Below, piece by piece: positions 44,006 to 52,423 of a DNA stretch of 64,000 nucleotides. The notes beneath the pieces were generated by a model. That model was not told the origin of the DNA. It searched no databases and saw only the letters and a program-made list of their open reading frames with translations. The stretch's first letter is position 1. Every line of letters starts with the position of its first letter. The position numbers and the translations under genes are program-made. The DNA is from Candidatus Nitronereus thalassa (lineage in GTDB: Bacteria; Nitrospirota; Nitrospiria; Nitrospirales; UBA8639), in assembly GCF_032191465.1 (NCBI RefSeq), contig NZ_JAQOUE010000001.1, positions 2,821,501 through 2,885,500 of the forward strand, given 5' to 3'.

Positions 44006-44671
44006 ATGGGCCCTCTGAAATACATCGTTCGTAGGATACTTTGGAAAGAGCTTGGTGCGATTGTATTGATTTGTGGGTTTTGGGTGTCTCCGGTGTTGGC
44101 CATTGATGTCGATCTGACTCTAGAACAGGCGCATCAGATTCTTGCGGCGGCTCGTGGTCCCATGGAAAAGGCGTCCTCCAATGAGGAGATGTTTAAAATC
44201 ATTCAGTTGGCGGACAAAGCGACGCGCGTCGGGGATGACCCTGCCATTCAGCCTTGTGGTACCAGTGCCGTATTACGGACGAAAACCTACTGGTTCGAAT
44301 ATTTTGGACGAGAAGAGGGACGACGATCCAAAGTGGCGCAGACGGAAGTTCGGATGCCTGAATCCAAAGTCCAGGAAATTCTGACCATGCCTAATTTGGA
44401 AATTGAATTGGGTTTGTGCGGACAGGAAGAATTTTTTGCTGAGGGCGCGGAGGTTGCACTTCAACAGGGATCAAAAAATATTATGCCGATAGATAAAGGC
44501 AATCCGAGCCGTGGAAGAAAAATTCCTGGGTCAGACATGGATTTTGTCTCCCGGTTTTCCGCACGATTTTCCTACCAAGACCTTGATCCCAAAGCTCCAA
44601 CCAAAATCGTCGTGTTTTTTCCGGACGGAAAGCTCATTAGTCTTGATGTGGATTTTGCCAAGATTAAATAG
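44006..44671 (+). CDS. secreted protein of unknown function
   Basis: 221 residues. A signal peptide is visible (residues 1-32, hydrophobic ELGAIVLICGFWVSPVLA). The mature part is mixed alpha/beta with Cys residues near AIQPCGT and GLCGQEEFF. No family is recognised. The start is set by the excellent ribosome-binding site AAAGGAGGAG; a longer frame upstream lacks one. It stands alone between divergent and convergent neighbours. Confidence 0.7.
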   Translation: MGPLKYIVRRILWKELGAIVLICGFWVSPVLAIDVDLTLEQAHQILAAARGPMEKASSNEEMFKIIQLADKATRVGDDPAIQPCGTSAVLRTKTYWFEYFGREEGRRSKVAQTEVRMPESKVQEILTMPNLEIELGLCGQEEFFAEGAEVALQQGSKNIMPIDKGNPSRGRKIPGSDMDFVSRFSARFSYQDLDPKAPTKIVVFFPDGKLISLDVDFAKIK

Positions 44672-44715
44672 TGTCGTAGGGCAGATGGTACTATCTTTTT
44701 TGGAAGAGCCGAGAT

Positions 44716-46473
44716 TTATCTCTCTTCCACTTGGCTTTCGGTAGATTCTTCTAGTTCTGCCATTCGTAAGGTATACAAGTGACGATAGAGTCCTTCCCGT
44801 TGCAATAAACTTGCATGTGTTCCCGCCTCAACAATCACCCCCTTGTTCAGCACAAAGATCCGGTTAGCCTCTTGAATCGTGGTAAGGCGGTGCGCGATTA
44901 CGAGCGTCGTTCGTCCGGCAAACAAACGATTTAACGCTTGTTGGACCAGCTGCTCTGATTCCGAATCCAGCGCGGATGTTGCTTCATCGAGTATTAACAG
45001 ACGTGGATTTTTGATAATGGCTCTGGCGATGGCGATACGTTGGCGTTGCCCTCCAGAGAGATTAATGCCCTTCTCCCCGATCATGGTTTGATACCCGTCG
45101 GGTAATCCCATAATAAAGTCATGGGCATTGGCGGCCTGGCTAGCCTGAATAACATCCTCTTCCAATGCGGTGTCTCGTCCATAGCGGATATTTTCGAAAA
45201 TGGTTTCCCCAAACAAAATGGTTTCTTGCGGGACGAGAGCAATTTGGCGATACAAACTGTGGAGGGATACTTCCCGCAAGTCATGGCCATCGATGGTGAT
45301 GCTCCCGGAGGTGGGATCGTAAAATCGATGAACCAGGTTGGCGATCGTGCTTTTGCCGGAACCCGTGGGCCCAACAAAGGCGATAAACTCTCCGGGTTTG
45401 ATTTCAAACGATAAGTCCGACAGAACGAGTTGTCGAGGATCATAGGCAAAGCTCACATTGGAGAATTGAATATGACCTTGAACGGTCGGAAGGGTGATGG
45501 CCTGCGGCTGCTCCATGACTTCTGGCTGGGTATCGAGCAATTCAAAAACTCGCTGCATGGCCCCTTGAGCTTCTTTGATTTGAGAAAACAGCCGTGCAGC
45601 CGACCCAAAAGGCCCGATTAAAATGCCGGCAAACAACACAAAGGCTAACAGGTCGCCGGGGGTCATCGAGGCGTCGATGACTTGTTTGCCTCCATACCAC
45701 AACACCATGCCGGCCATCATGAACGTGAGCAGCGTAATGGTCGGAATAAATACCGAAAGAATCGCAGCCCGTCGTAAGGTCATGCCCACTAAGGCCTGCA
45801 AGGCCTTTCCAAACCGGCTATGTTCCCGAGAGGTCTGAACAAACGATTTCACTACGCGGATTCCTGAGATGACTTCTTCAATGAGTGTGGTCAGAGCAGC
45901 GGTTTGATCTTGGATGTTGGTGGAGAGCGCTTTCAGGCGTTTTCCAAATAATCGGGCAACAAACACTAACGCAGGCAACAGCAGGAGAATGAGCAGGCAG
46001 AGTTGCCAATTCATGTACAACAAAAAGCCAATCCCACCGATAAACGTGACCAGGTGTTTTGCCGAGTCAATAGGGGTTTCCGTGACGAGTGTTTGAATGA
46101 CTCCCACGTCATTCATGAGTCTAGATAAAATTTCCCCAGTTCGCCGTTTCGCAAAAAACTTTAATGAGAGTTGTTGTAAATGATCGAACAGGTTCGTTCG
46201 AAAATCGGCCATGATATGTTGAGAGATCTGTGTGGTCACATAGCTTTGTCCCATGGCCAATCCACTTTGTGCGACCGCGATGCCCAAAAAAATGATGATG
46301 GTGTTCGTCATAAGATCCACATCCCGTTGGACAGTGACGATATCCCATAACGTTCCGGCCATGCGTAGCAAAATCAAATTAAGGGCAGCCACTCCCATGA
46401 CCATGACTCCGGCGCCGACCATTTGGGAAAGATAGGGACGAAGGAAGGGGAAAAATCTCGAAAAAAGCGACAT
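44716..46473 (-). CDS. ABC exporter, fused permease and ATPase (MsbA-like)
   Basis: 585 residues. Six-helix exporter membrane domain in residues about 15-310, followed by the ATPase: Walker A GPTGSGKST near 368, signature LSGGQRQ, Walker B LLILDEATSALD and the switch His in IAHRLTTI. Half-transporters of this type flip lipid A, lipids or peptides. The substrate is not evident, and the neighbours give no clue. Confidence 0.9.
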   Translation of the reverse strand: MSLFSRFFPFLRPYLSQMVGAGVMVMGVAALNLILLRMAGTLWDIVTVQRDVDLMTNTIIIFLGIAVAQSGLAMGQSYVTTQISQHIMADFRTNLFDHLQQLSLKFFAKRRTGEILSRLMNDVGVIQTLVTETPIDSAKHLVTFIGGIGFLLYMNWQLCLLILLLLPALVFVARLFGKRLKALSTNIQDQTAALTTLIEEVISGIRVVKSFVQTSREHSRFGKALQALVGMTLRRAAILSVFIPTITLLTFMMAGMVLWYGGKQVIDASMTPGDLLAFVLFAGILIGPFGSAARLFSQIKEAQGAMQRVFELLDTQPEVMEQPQAITLPTVQGHIQFSNVSFAYDPRQLVLSDLSFEIKPGEFIAFVGPTGSGKSTIANLVHRFYDPTSGSITIDGHDLREVSLHSLYRQIALVPQETILFGETIFENIRYGRDTALEEDVIQASQAANAHDFIMGLPDGYQTMIGEKGINLSGGQRQRIAIARAIIKNPRLLILDEATSALDSESEQLVQQALNRLFAGRTTLVIAHRLTTIQEANRIFVLNKGVIVEAGTHASLLQREGLYRHLYTLRMAELEESTESQVEER

Positions 46474-46589
46474 AGGAAAATTAGGAGTTTATGCGAAAGG
46501 CCTTTAACCGATGCTCAAAATGAATTCAAGAACTCAGGTATATCAGAAGGGGAAAGTCGGAGAGTGGCACAGCCAGAGGAAGGATTGAA

Positions 46590-46811
46590 TTATTCCAACT
46601 GCGTGACGGATTCAATCATGTTTTTATTGAGCGCCACGAAGTCCGCTTGTTCTTTCCCATCAATCGTCACGTCCGTCAGCGTGATAAAGAACACGGCTTC
46701 GTCATTAAACAGATCGGAGACTCGATTGCGCATGGAAGGGATAAACAAATTCCCCGTGTACGTGCTCAGCGCCGTTCTCACTCGGATTTTAGTTCGTTTT
46801 CCCAGATGCAT
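46590..46811 (-). CDS. small conserved-type protein, unknown function
   Basis: 73 residues: KRTKIRVRTALSTYTGNLFI and a tail with FITLTDVTIDGKEQADFVAL, suggesting a compact beta-rich fold. A G-rich ribosome-binding site (GGGGGAGG) sits unusually close to the ATG at 46811; a CTG six bases further in would be better spaced. Codon use looks protein-like. Possibly one of the small DUF proteins common in Nitrospirota; no function assigned. Confidence 0.6.
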   Translation of the reverse strand: MHLGKRTKIRVRTALSTYTGNLFIPSMRNRVSDLFNDEAVFFITLTDVTIDGKEQADFVALNKNMIESVTQLE

Positions 46812-46840
46812 CCTCCCCCACCTGGCTATAGAATGATCAG

Positions 46841-46936
46841 TTAATTCCGTCTTTTCGCGAATTTCATGCGTCGGCGAAGCTTCTTGTGTTTATGCTTCCG
46901 CATCTTTTTTCGCCTTTTCTTTACGACACTCGACAT
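46841..46936 (-). CDS. AURKAIP1/COX24-type 31-residue basic protein
   Basis: Tiny protein starting MSSVVKKRRKKMRKHKHKKL and ending RRRMKFAKRRN. About two thirds of its residues are Lys, Arg or His. This is the pattern of the AURKAIP1/COX24 (mS38-like) domain, found as a free mini-protein in many bacteria and thought to be ribosome-associated. AAAGGAG lies about 6 bases before the ATG. It is transcribed just upstream of the 73-residue gene on the same strand. Confidence 0.85.
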   Translation of the reverse strand: MSSVVKKRRKKMRKHKHKKLRRRMKFAKRRN

Positions 46937-47213
46937 TCAAGCTCCTTTACTTCCTTAATCAGGAAGGTGGTGGTCGCGGTCCTGTTGATGCAAACGAAGG
47001 GCAAAGTACAGATGCCCAAAGACTTATGGCAAGACTTGAGAGGTATCATAGGGTCTTCAGTTGTGTCAAGAAAATTCAGTAACTGTGATGCGAGAGGCGT
47101 GACACGAAAAACAAAAAATTCGTGTTTTCTGGTTTATGGATTACCCTTTCTATAGGATGCCTCACGGTAATGAATCTTGACCGACCCTGGACGTCCACCG
47201 CTATAATGCCGCT

Positions 47214-47696
47214 ATGCGCGTTACGAAAACTTGTTCGTCAATGGTCGTCTGGGTGATTCTCTGTGTACTTGTTTTGTTTTTTTCGGGCTGTAAATCCAAG
47301 CCTCCCCAATATCCAGAAGACCATGCCAGGTTTGAGCGAATTGTGGCTGCCATTGACCACTTACGCGACGCCTATCGGGAAAAAGACGCTGATGCCCTCC
47401 GAGAGTTGATGTTGCCCCTGGAGGGGTTGGAGCGCCTTCAACGGACCATCAAGAGTGACTTCGAGACCTATGCCAAAATCCACTTGGATTTCACGATTGA
47501 ACGCATGATGATCAATAGCGGGCGCGCTACCGTCAATGTTCGATGGGAAGGGGAATGGCAGCGCCAAGGCCAAATCGTTGGAAAGACTGAACAAGGACAT
47601 GGAGTGTTGATTTGGAGTGGAAAGCAGGTCATATTATTAGCAGATATAGATGGCGATTTGCCCTTTGGTATGGCCGCGCGTGAATCCCTTTCGTAA
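47214..47696 (+). CDS. lipoprotein of unknown function
   Basis: 160 residues. Signal peptide with lipobox FFSGC (Cys26), so membrane-anchored. The mature domain (ERIVAAIDHLRDAYREKDAD ... VRWEGEWQ) resembles small NTF2/SnoaL-like cone folds seen in other bacterial lipoproteins. It lies 60 bp upstream of nadB on the same strand. No specific function can be assigned. Confidence 0.7.
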   Translation: MRVTKTCSSMVVWVILCVLVLFFSGCKSKPPQYPEDHARFERIVAAIDHLRDAYREKDADALRELMLPLEGLERLQRTIKSDFETYAKIHLDFTIERMMINSGRATVNVRWEGEWQRQGQIVGKTEQGHGVLIWSGKQVILLADIDGDLPFGMAARESLS

Positions 47697-47757
47697 ATCC
47701 ACAGTTATCTCACTATCCTCGTTTCCTGTTTAATTGACCACCCAAAAACGTAAACCC

Positions 47758-49380
47758 ATGACACCATTGAATCAGACCTTTCATTTAGGGCCCGAGGCAG
47801 ATTATCTCGTTATTGGGAGTGGTGTCGCCGGACTGCGAGCGGCCATCGAACTCAGTCAACATGGTCGCGTGCTGATCATTACAAAAGGAAGCCGACGACA
47901 AAGTAATTCCGTTTATGCTCAAGGCGGGGTGGCTGTGGCGCTGAGCGAAGAAGACGATGTGAATCTTCATTTCACCGATACCATCAAAGCCGGTCATCAA
48001 CTTGGTCGCGAAGACGCGGCGCGGGCGCTCGTAGAAGAAGGTCCGATGCGTATACAAGAACTCATCGCCTGGGGCACCCAATTCGATAAAGTGGATGGTA
48101 AGTTTGTGTTTGCTAAAGAGGGTGCTCATAGCCGGGATCGAGTACTACGTGCGCAAGGCGATGCTACCGGCAATGAAATGATTCGCGTATTGCTTGAACA
48201 AGCTAAAAAACAAGGTCACATTCAATGGTTCGACCACCATTTTATCATGGACCTGTTGGTGCTTGATGGCCAATGCTGCGGAGTGAGGGTGGTCAATGAG
48301 GCCACTGGGCATCTTCAGGTGTTGCCTGCCAAGGCTGTCATCTTGACTACTGGCGGAGCCGGACAGGTATATGCCAGAACCACGAATCCGCCGAATGCCA
48401 CGGGAGATGGTTTTGCCATGGCGTACCGAGCGGGAGCCATTCTTGAGGATATGGAGTTTGTTCAATTTCATCCGACCTCCCTCTTTCATCAATCGAGTCC
48501 GCCATTCTTGCTTTCAGAAACGATGAGGGGGGAAGGGGGTCTTCTCCGAAACCGTAAAGGCGAGTTGTTCATGCCGAAGTACCATCCGTCCGCGGAGCTT
48601 GCGCCAAGAGATATTGTGGCTCGGGCTATTTGGTCGGAAATGGCCGCATCACGTTCACGTCATGTGTATTTGGATGTAACCCATTTGGGCAGTGCCTATA
48701 TCAAGAAGCGGTTTCCCACCATTTATCAAACCTGCTTGCGGGTGGACATTGATATTACCGAGGAATGGATTCCTGTCTCACCGAGTGCTCATTATTTCAT
48801 GGGGGGAATCAAGGCGAATATTGATGGGGAAACTTCCCTGCCTGGCTTGTTAGCCGCAGGTGAAGCCGCCTGTAATGGAGTGCATGGGGCCAACCGATTG
48901 GCGAGCAATTCTTTATTAGAAGGATTGGTCTTTGGTGTCCGTGCCGCGCATTCTGCGGCGCAGTGGACTCCAACTATCAAGGGTAAAGACCGCAAGCATG
49001 GGTTGGCGAATCTCGAGTTTGGCCCCAAGCGAACTTTAGAGGATGCCGAAAAACTTCGGAATTCCTTGCGGCGTCTAATGTGGGATCAAGTGGGATTAGT
49101 CCGTACCGGCGACTCTCTCACCAAGGCCTTGGCCAAAATTTCTGCTTGGGAACCCCAGGTTCAGGGATTTCTTCATACCCGGCCTGACTTAGAAGTAAAA
49201 AATATGATGCAGGTGGCGAGGTGTATCACGGAAGCCGCCTTGTGGCGAGAACATAGTCTTGGCGCGCATTACCGAGCAGATTTCCCAGGTTGCAAAGGAT
49301 CGGCGTGGAAGATTCATAGTCAGATTCAATGTCCAGAATCCGAACGCCCGACACCGACTCCACAATTAAAAATTGTGTAA
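47758..49380 (+). CDS. nadB: L-aspartate oxidase
   Basis: 540 residues from ATG 47758 (TTG 47734 is also in frame). FAD enzyme oxidising aspartate to iminoaspartate in NAD synthesis. Dinucleotide motif VIGSGVAGLRAAIEL, then SVYAQGGVA, MEFVQFHPTSL and HYFMGGIKANIDGETSLPGLLAAGEAACNG-type sequence (partly cited), ending with the helical C-terminal domain. Succinate dehydrogenase/fumarate reductase flavoproteins are relatives, but the SVYAQGG region and length favour NadB. Confidence 0.93.
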   Translation: MTPLNQTFHLGPEADYLVIGSGVAGLRAAIELSQHGRVLIITKGSRRQSNSVYAQGGVAVALSEEDDVNLHFTDTIKAGHQLGREDAARALVEEGPMRIQELIAWGTQFDKVDGKFVFAKEGAHSRDRVLRAQGDATGNEMIRVLLEQAKKQGHIQWFDHHFIMDLLVLDGQCCGVRVVNEATGHLQVLPAKAVILTTGGAGQVYARTTNPPNATGDGFAMAYRAGAILEDMEFVQFHPTSLFHQSSPPFLLSETMRGEGGLLRNRKGELFMPKYHPSAELAPRDIVARAIWSEMAASRSRHVYLDVTHLGSAYIKKRFPTIYQTCLRVDIDITEEWIPVSPSAHYFMGGIKANIDGETSLPGLLAAGEAACNGVHGANRLASNSLLEGLVFGVRAAHSAAQWTPTIKGKDRKHGLANLEFGPKRTLEDAEKLRNSLRRLMWDQVGLVRTGDSLTKALAKISAWEPQVQGFLHTRPDLEVKNMMQVARCITEAALWREHSLGAHYRADFPGCKGSAWKIHSQIQCPESERPTPTPQLKIV

Positions 49381-49457
49381 GTGATGATGGTCAGTAATCC
49401 TAATCCTCCTTCCTAGTCTCATCTTTCACTTGTCATCCTGAGCCAGCGGCGAAGGAT

Positions 49458-49735
49458 CTGCATTTATCTTGCGGGCTTTCGCGCCCGCGCGACGAGTCAC
49501 TTTTGTTTCGGCAAAAGTGACCAAAACCATTCATGCCCGTTCGCGGCCCTCCAGAGAATGGTCAAAAAGCTTACCATTCTCTTCCGGGTCCCTCCGCCTT
49601 CGTTCCGAATAAGATGGCTCGGGAACTCGCTCCGAAGTGCAAAGCCACCTCTCCGCTCAAACAGCCCTCGCCGAAAAGTCGATTCGGGACTCCAGCTCCG
49701 CCGCGCCCAACGCAGCTAAAGATAAGCCGCCCGTG
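49458..49735 (+). repeat. two-hairpin repeat, left copy
   Basis: Structured element with hairpin GCGGGC/GCCCGC (about 49471-49488) and hairpin GTCACTTTTG-tttcgg-CAAAAGTGAC (49496-49521), followed by about 200 bp related to 51312-51552 on the opposite strand. The second stem shows compensatory changes between copies. The gap 49381-49997 holds otherwise only unassigned sequence and the cassette boundary. Confidence 0.7.
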
Positions 49736-49982
49736 TAGTTCTCTTTACTGTGCTCTCGAAAAAAAGAATTGGACACAAATTCTAATTGGTGAAATCTTCC
49801 TTATCCTAAATCTTTACAGGGATTGGTGTTATGCAATCCGCATAAGATGCCAGATAAATGAGCACATAGGCCTAACTGATTGAAACGCCAAAGACTCAGG
49901 CTTATACTTCGGAAAGATCAATGGCATGTTATCCGGACAGAAACCCTAAGATCAGGGTCTTGCAAGGATCCATCTAAACCTT

Positions 49983-49992
49983 GTTAGAGGTC
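49983..49992 (+). other. integron cassette 1 left boundary (core site G/TTAGAGG)
   Basis: CTTGTTAGAGGTC (49980-49992) is the exact reverse complement of GACCTCTAACAAG at 50556-50568. In integron cassettes the cassette start and the R'' core of its own attC are complementary, so insertion lies after G49983. Confidence 0.65.
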
Positions 49993-49997
49993 ATTAA

Positions 49998-50549
49998 GTG
50001 AGGCCACTGTTTACGATTCACGCAGGGGAATTTGTGGTCGGTGACCACATCGAGCGCAAGTTCCGGCGAGTCAATCTTTGGGTCCCATCCCGAGATGTAG
50101 GCACCGATCTCTTGGTGACAGACTCAGGGAATGAAAAAGCGATTTCCCTACAGGTTAAGTTCTCGCGAGATTTCCTTGCTACACACATGCCCTCCATATT
50201 TCAAAAGCCATTGAGGGCTTGCGGCTGGTGGTCCCTGAATCTCGACAAAATCGCGAAATCTAAAGCCGATTATTGGGTTTTTGTGTTGGTTGGCTTCGAG
50301 CGCCGTAGTACGAATTTTGTAATTATCAAACCGTCTGAACTGCTCATCCGGCTCAAGGCAATTCACAAGAAAAGGAAATCCATACAGAGCTATCTTTGGG
50401 TAACGGAGAAAAATCGTTGTTGGGAATCTCGCGGCTTAAAGCGCCAAGAACAACTGGCAATCGCTCAAGGACAGTACTCGAACGGCGAGCGAGACTTCTC
50501 CGCATATCTCAATAACTGGGGACCAATTCAAGCGCTCAACGGAAAGTAG
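49998..50549 (+). CDS. integron-cassette protein, possible PD-(D/E)XK nuclease fold
   Basis: 183 residues from GTG 49998; GAGGT of the cassette core serves as ribosome-binding site 6 bases upstream, as is common for cassette genes. The spacing GTDLLVTD ... ISLQVKFSRD fits a D ... QVK nuclease-like core, seen in DUF4365-type and restriction-like proteins. The rest is not recognised. The gene is bounded by cassette core sequences on both sides, so it was acquired as a mobile cassette. Confidence 0.6.
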   Translation: MRPLFTIHAGEFVVGDHIERKFRRVNLWVPSRDVGTDLLVTDSGNEKAISLQVKFSRDFLATHMPSIFQKPLRACGWWSLNLDKIAKSKADYWVFVLVGFERRSTNFVIIKPSELLIRLKAIHKKRKSIQSYLWVTEKNRCWESRGLKRQEQLAIAQGQYSNGERDFSAYLNNWGPIQALNGK

Positions 50550-50555
50550 AAAGAT

Positions 50556-50640
50556 GACCTCTAACAAGCGCATGGAGTCGGACTCGCTACTTCGGTGCTT
50601 CGCAACGCCTTCTCTCGCCGTTCACGCGTAGCATTAAGGC
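50556..50640 (+). other. attC-like recombination site 1
   Basis: About 85 bp from GACCTCTAACAAGCG (R''-like) to GTAGCATTAAGGC (R'-like, the usual GTT altered to ATT), with internal self-complementary sequence around GGAGTCGGACTCGC. It ends 6 bases before the next start codon, the typical cassette arrangement. Confidence 0.6.
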
Positions 50641-50646
50641 GCAGAA

Positions 50647-51139
50647 ATGACTCTTCGGACTCCAAATATCTCTTTGTTAGTGTCCCGAGAGGAAATATCG
50701 GAGTTCTACCTCGCTTTCTCCCGATACGAGTTCGCTCTTAAAGCTTCCGGCTTTGCCAAGCAAACTGACCGTGGAGCACAAGTTGATTGGGACAAACTTG
50801 CTGAAACGCTAGGTGAACTCGACGAACTTTTGTCACGTCAACGATCTGCAGTTGAAGAGCTACTGGATCGTCCGCCCAAGAAGCTCAATCTCCTCGAAAA
50901 CGATCAACTCAAGTGGCAGGATGATCCCCCACGGCCTAGTTGTTCGCCGACCCGCGTTTTTTTTGTATCGGATACAGATGTTACGCAATAACCTCATGCA
51001 TGGTTCAAAGTTCATTGACCAAGGGACACTAGATCCGCAGCGGGAGACTAGACTCCTCGCCGCTGCAATGGCCGCGGTAGAGATCATTGTTGCCCACTTG
51101 CCTGACACTCAACGGGCGTTCAACAGTCCTGCGCACTAA
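50647..51139 (+). pseudogene. frameshifted HEPN-like cassette gene
   Basis: The first frame (50647-50991) encodes an all-helical protein (FSRYEFALKASGFA, VDWDKLAETL, DELLSRQRSAVEELL) that loses sense after DDPP. The next frame continues it with GLVVRRPAFFLYRIQMLRNNLMHGSKF ... to 51139 (motif partly cited). Removing one C from the CCCCC run at 50926-50930 joins both parts. RNNLMH matches the R-x4-6-H motif of HEPN RNases, common in toxin-antitoxin and defence loci. Either a real loss of function or a sequencing error in a homopolymer. Confidence 0.65.
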
Positions 51140-51195
51140 GAATTTATTCAAGCCGGTCCGCGCTTCGCGGGTCGGCTTAATTCAAGCGTTACACC
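51133..51195 (+). other. attC-like recombination site 2 (59-base-element type)
   Basis: CACTAAGAATTTATTCAAGC at the left and GGCTTAATTCAAGCGTTACAC at the right (21 bases; core GCGTTAC) flank hairpin 51150-51178, AAGCCGGTCCGCG / CGCGGGTCGGCTT with two mismatches. The layout closely follows the well-known aadA-type attC sites (TAACAATT ... TTCAAGCCG ... CGGCTTAA ... CAAGCGTTA). The outer core bases are degenerate. Confidence 0.72.
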
Positions 51196-51311
51196 AAAAA
51201 TGTAACTTAGTACCTCATTCTGTTACATGGAATCTGAGTTTTGCAGAGGAAACCCTTTAAAATTTGATTGCTAATTTTGCATGGAGGAGGGAATCTAGTT
51301 TGAACTTTTTT

Positions 51312-51552
51312 CTTTAATGCCTTCCCGCCTTCGGGCGCGGCGGAGCCGCGGTGCCGAATTCGACTATTCTGGCGAGGGCTGTCTGAGTGGAGAGGCGGCT
51401 GTTTACCTCGGAACGAGTTCCCGAGCCATATAATTCGGGACTGGGGCGGAGAGTCACCGGAGGGCGCGCACGGGCGGAAATGGTTTTGGGTCCTTTTGCC
51501 GAAACAAAAGGACCTCGTCGGCGGGGGCGAAACCCTGCATATAAATAATTAC
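51312..51552 (-). repeat. two-hairpin repeat, right (inverted) copy
   Basis: Inverted homologue of 49458-49735. Hairpin GGTCCTTTTG-ccgaaa-CAAAAGGACC (51489-51514) and the GC-rich stem toward 51530 correspond to those of the left copy. A protein-like frame across it has no family resemblance and is treated as spurious. Between attC 2 and this repeat (51196-51311) lies A/T-rich sequence with a short GTTACA/TGTAAC dyad. Confidence 0.68.
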
Positions 51553-52410
51553 TCAAATCGATTCAGCGATATGCTTCTCATACAAATGCTGAATCGTTTT
51601 CGTTATTGACCTTTCCCGGCTCGACGTCAACGGTCGAGTCTCGATTGTATTAACCGGCAAAACCCCAAACCCCGTATTCGTCAAAAACGCTTCATCGGCG
51701 TCCCATAGGTCTTCGGGTTGGTACATGCCTTCTTGAACGTCTATGCCTTCCTCTTTAGCCAATTCCAGCACAATTTCTCTCGTGATTCCCGGAAGAATTC
51801 CGCATTGGAGTGAGGGCGTGTGAAGTCGCTGCTCCTTGGCAAAGAAGAAATTACTTGTGGTGCATTCAGCGAGAAATCCTTCGGTGTTTAATAGAATGCC
51901 ATCGAAGGTGTGGGCATTGATTGCTTCTTGTTTGGCCAGAATATTATTCAGATAGTTGAGGGACTTCACTTGTGATGGCAAGGCCAAGGAAGGTTGTCGT
52001 CGTGTGTTAAGGATGGTGAGACTCACGCCATGTTTTTTTTGATCTTTCGAAAGTTGAGGCACTGGCCTTGGGAACATGACAATCGTCGAGTTTGAGCATC
52101 CTGACGGATCAGGACCGACTCCACCAACTCCGCGCGAAATGGTGATGCGAATCATGGAATGGTGCAAGTCATTCCGTTCGACGACTTCTTGAAGAAGAGT
52201 CTCCCACTCTGGGTGAGGTGTAGGAAGAGAAAGGCCAAGCAACTCACACGACTGGTGTAATCTCTGAAGATGGCGATTGAGAAAGAGGAGTCGTGTGTCA
52301 TACACACGTAGCGTCTCAAACACTCCATCGCCAAACAAGAAGCCACGATCAAATACGGAAATTCGGGCTTGGTCATCTTCAACAAATTGTTGGTTGAGAT
52401 ACACCCACAT
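51553..52410 (-). CDS. pabC: aminodeoxychorismate lyase / branched-chain aminotransferase-like
   Basis: 285 residues from ATG 52410. PLP fold type IV: the start VYLNQQFV ... ISVFDRGFLFGDGVFET, the lysine in QVKSLNYLNN, and EGFLAECTTSNFFF. The gene lies 13 bp after pabB on the same strand, which favours 4-amino-4-deoxychorismate lyase (folate synthesis) over D-amino-acid or branched-chain aminotransferase. A longer frame upstream would overlap pabB and is not adopted. Confidence 0.82.
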   Translation of the reverse strand: MWVYLNQQFVEDDQARISVFDRGFLFGDGVFETLRVYDTRLLFLNRHLQRLHQSCELLGLSLPTPHPEWETLLQEVVERNDLHHSMIRITISRGVGGVGPDPSGCSNSTIVMFPRPVPQLSKDQKKHGVSLTILNTRRQPSLALPSQVKSLNYLNNILAKQEAINAHTFDGILLNTEGFLAECTTSNFFFAKEQRLHTPSLQCGILPGITREIVLELAKEEGIDVQEGMYQPEDLWDADEAFLTNTGFGVLPVNTIETRPLTSSRERSITKTIQHLYEKHIAESI

Positions 52411-52423
52411 ATTCAGGAATGTG

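Noticed and set aside
46886-47155. 89-residue plus-strand frame
   Set aside because: Antisense to the COX24-like gene, weak composition, no ribosome-binding site.
49533-49883. 116-residue plus-strand frame
   Set aside because: Runs through the left repeat copy and has no start signal or family resemblance.
51314-51556. 80-residue minus-strand frame
   Set aside because: Lies wholly in the inverted two-hairpin repeat; such repeats often yield Arg/Pro-rich spurious frames.
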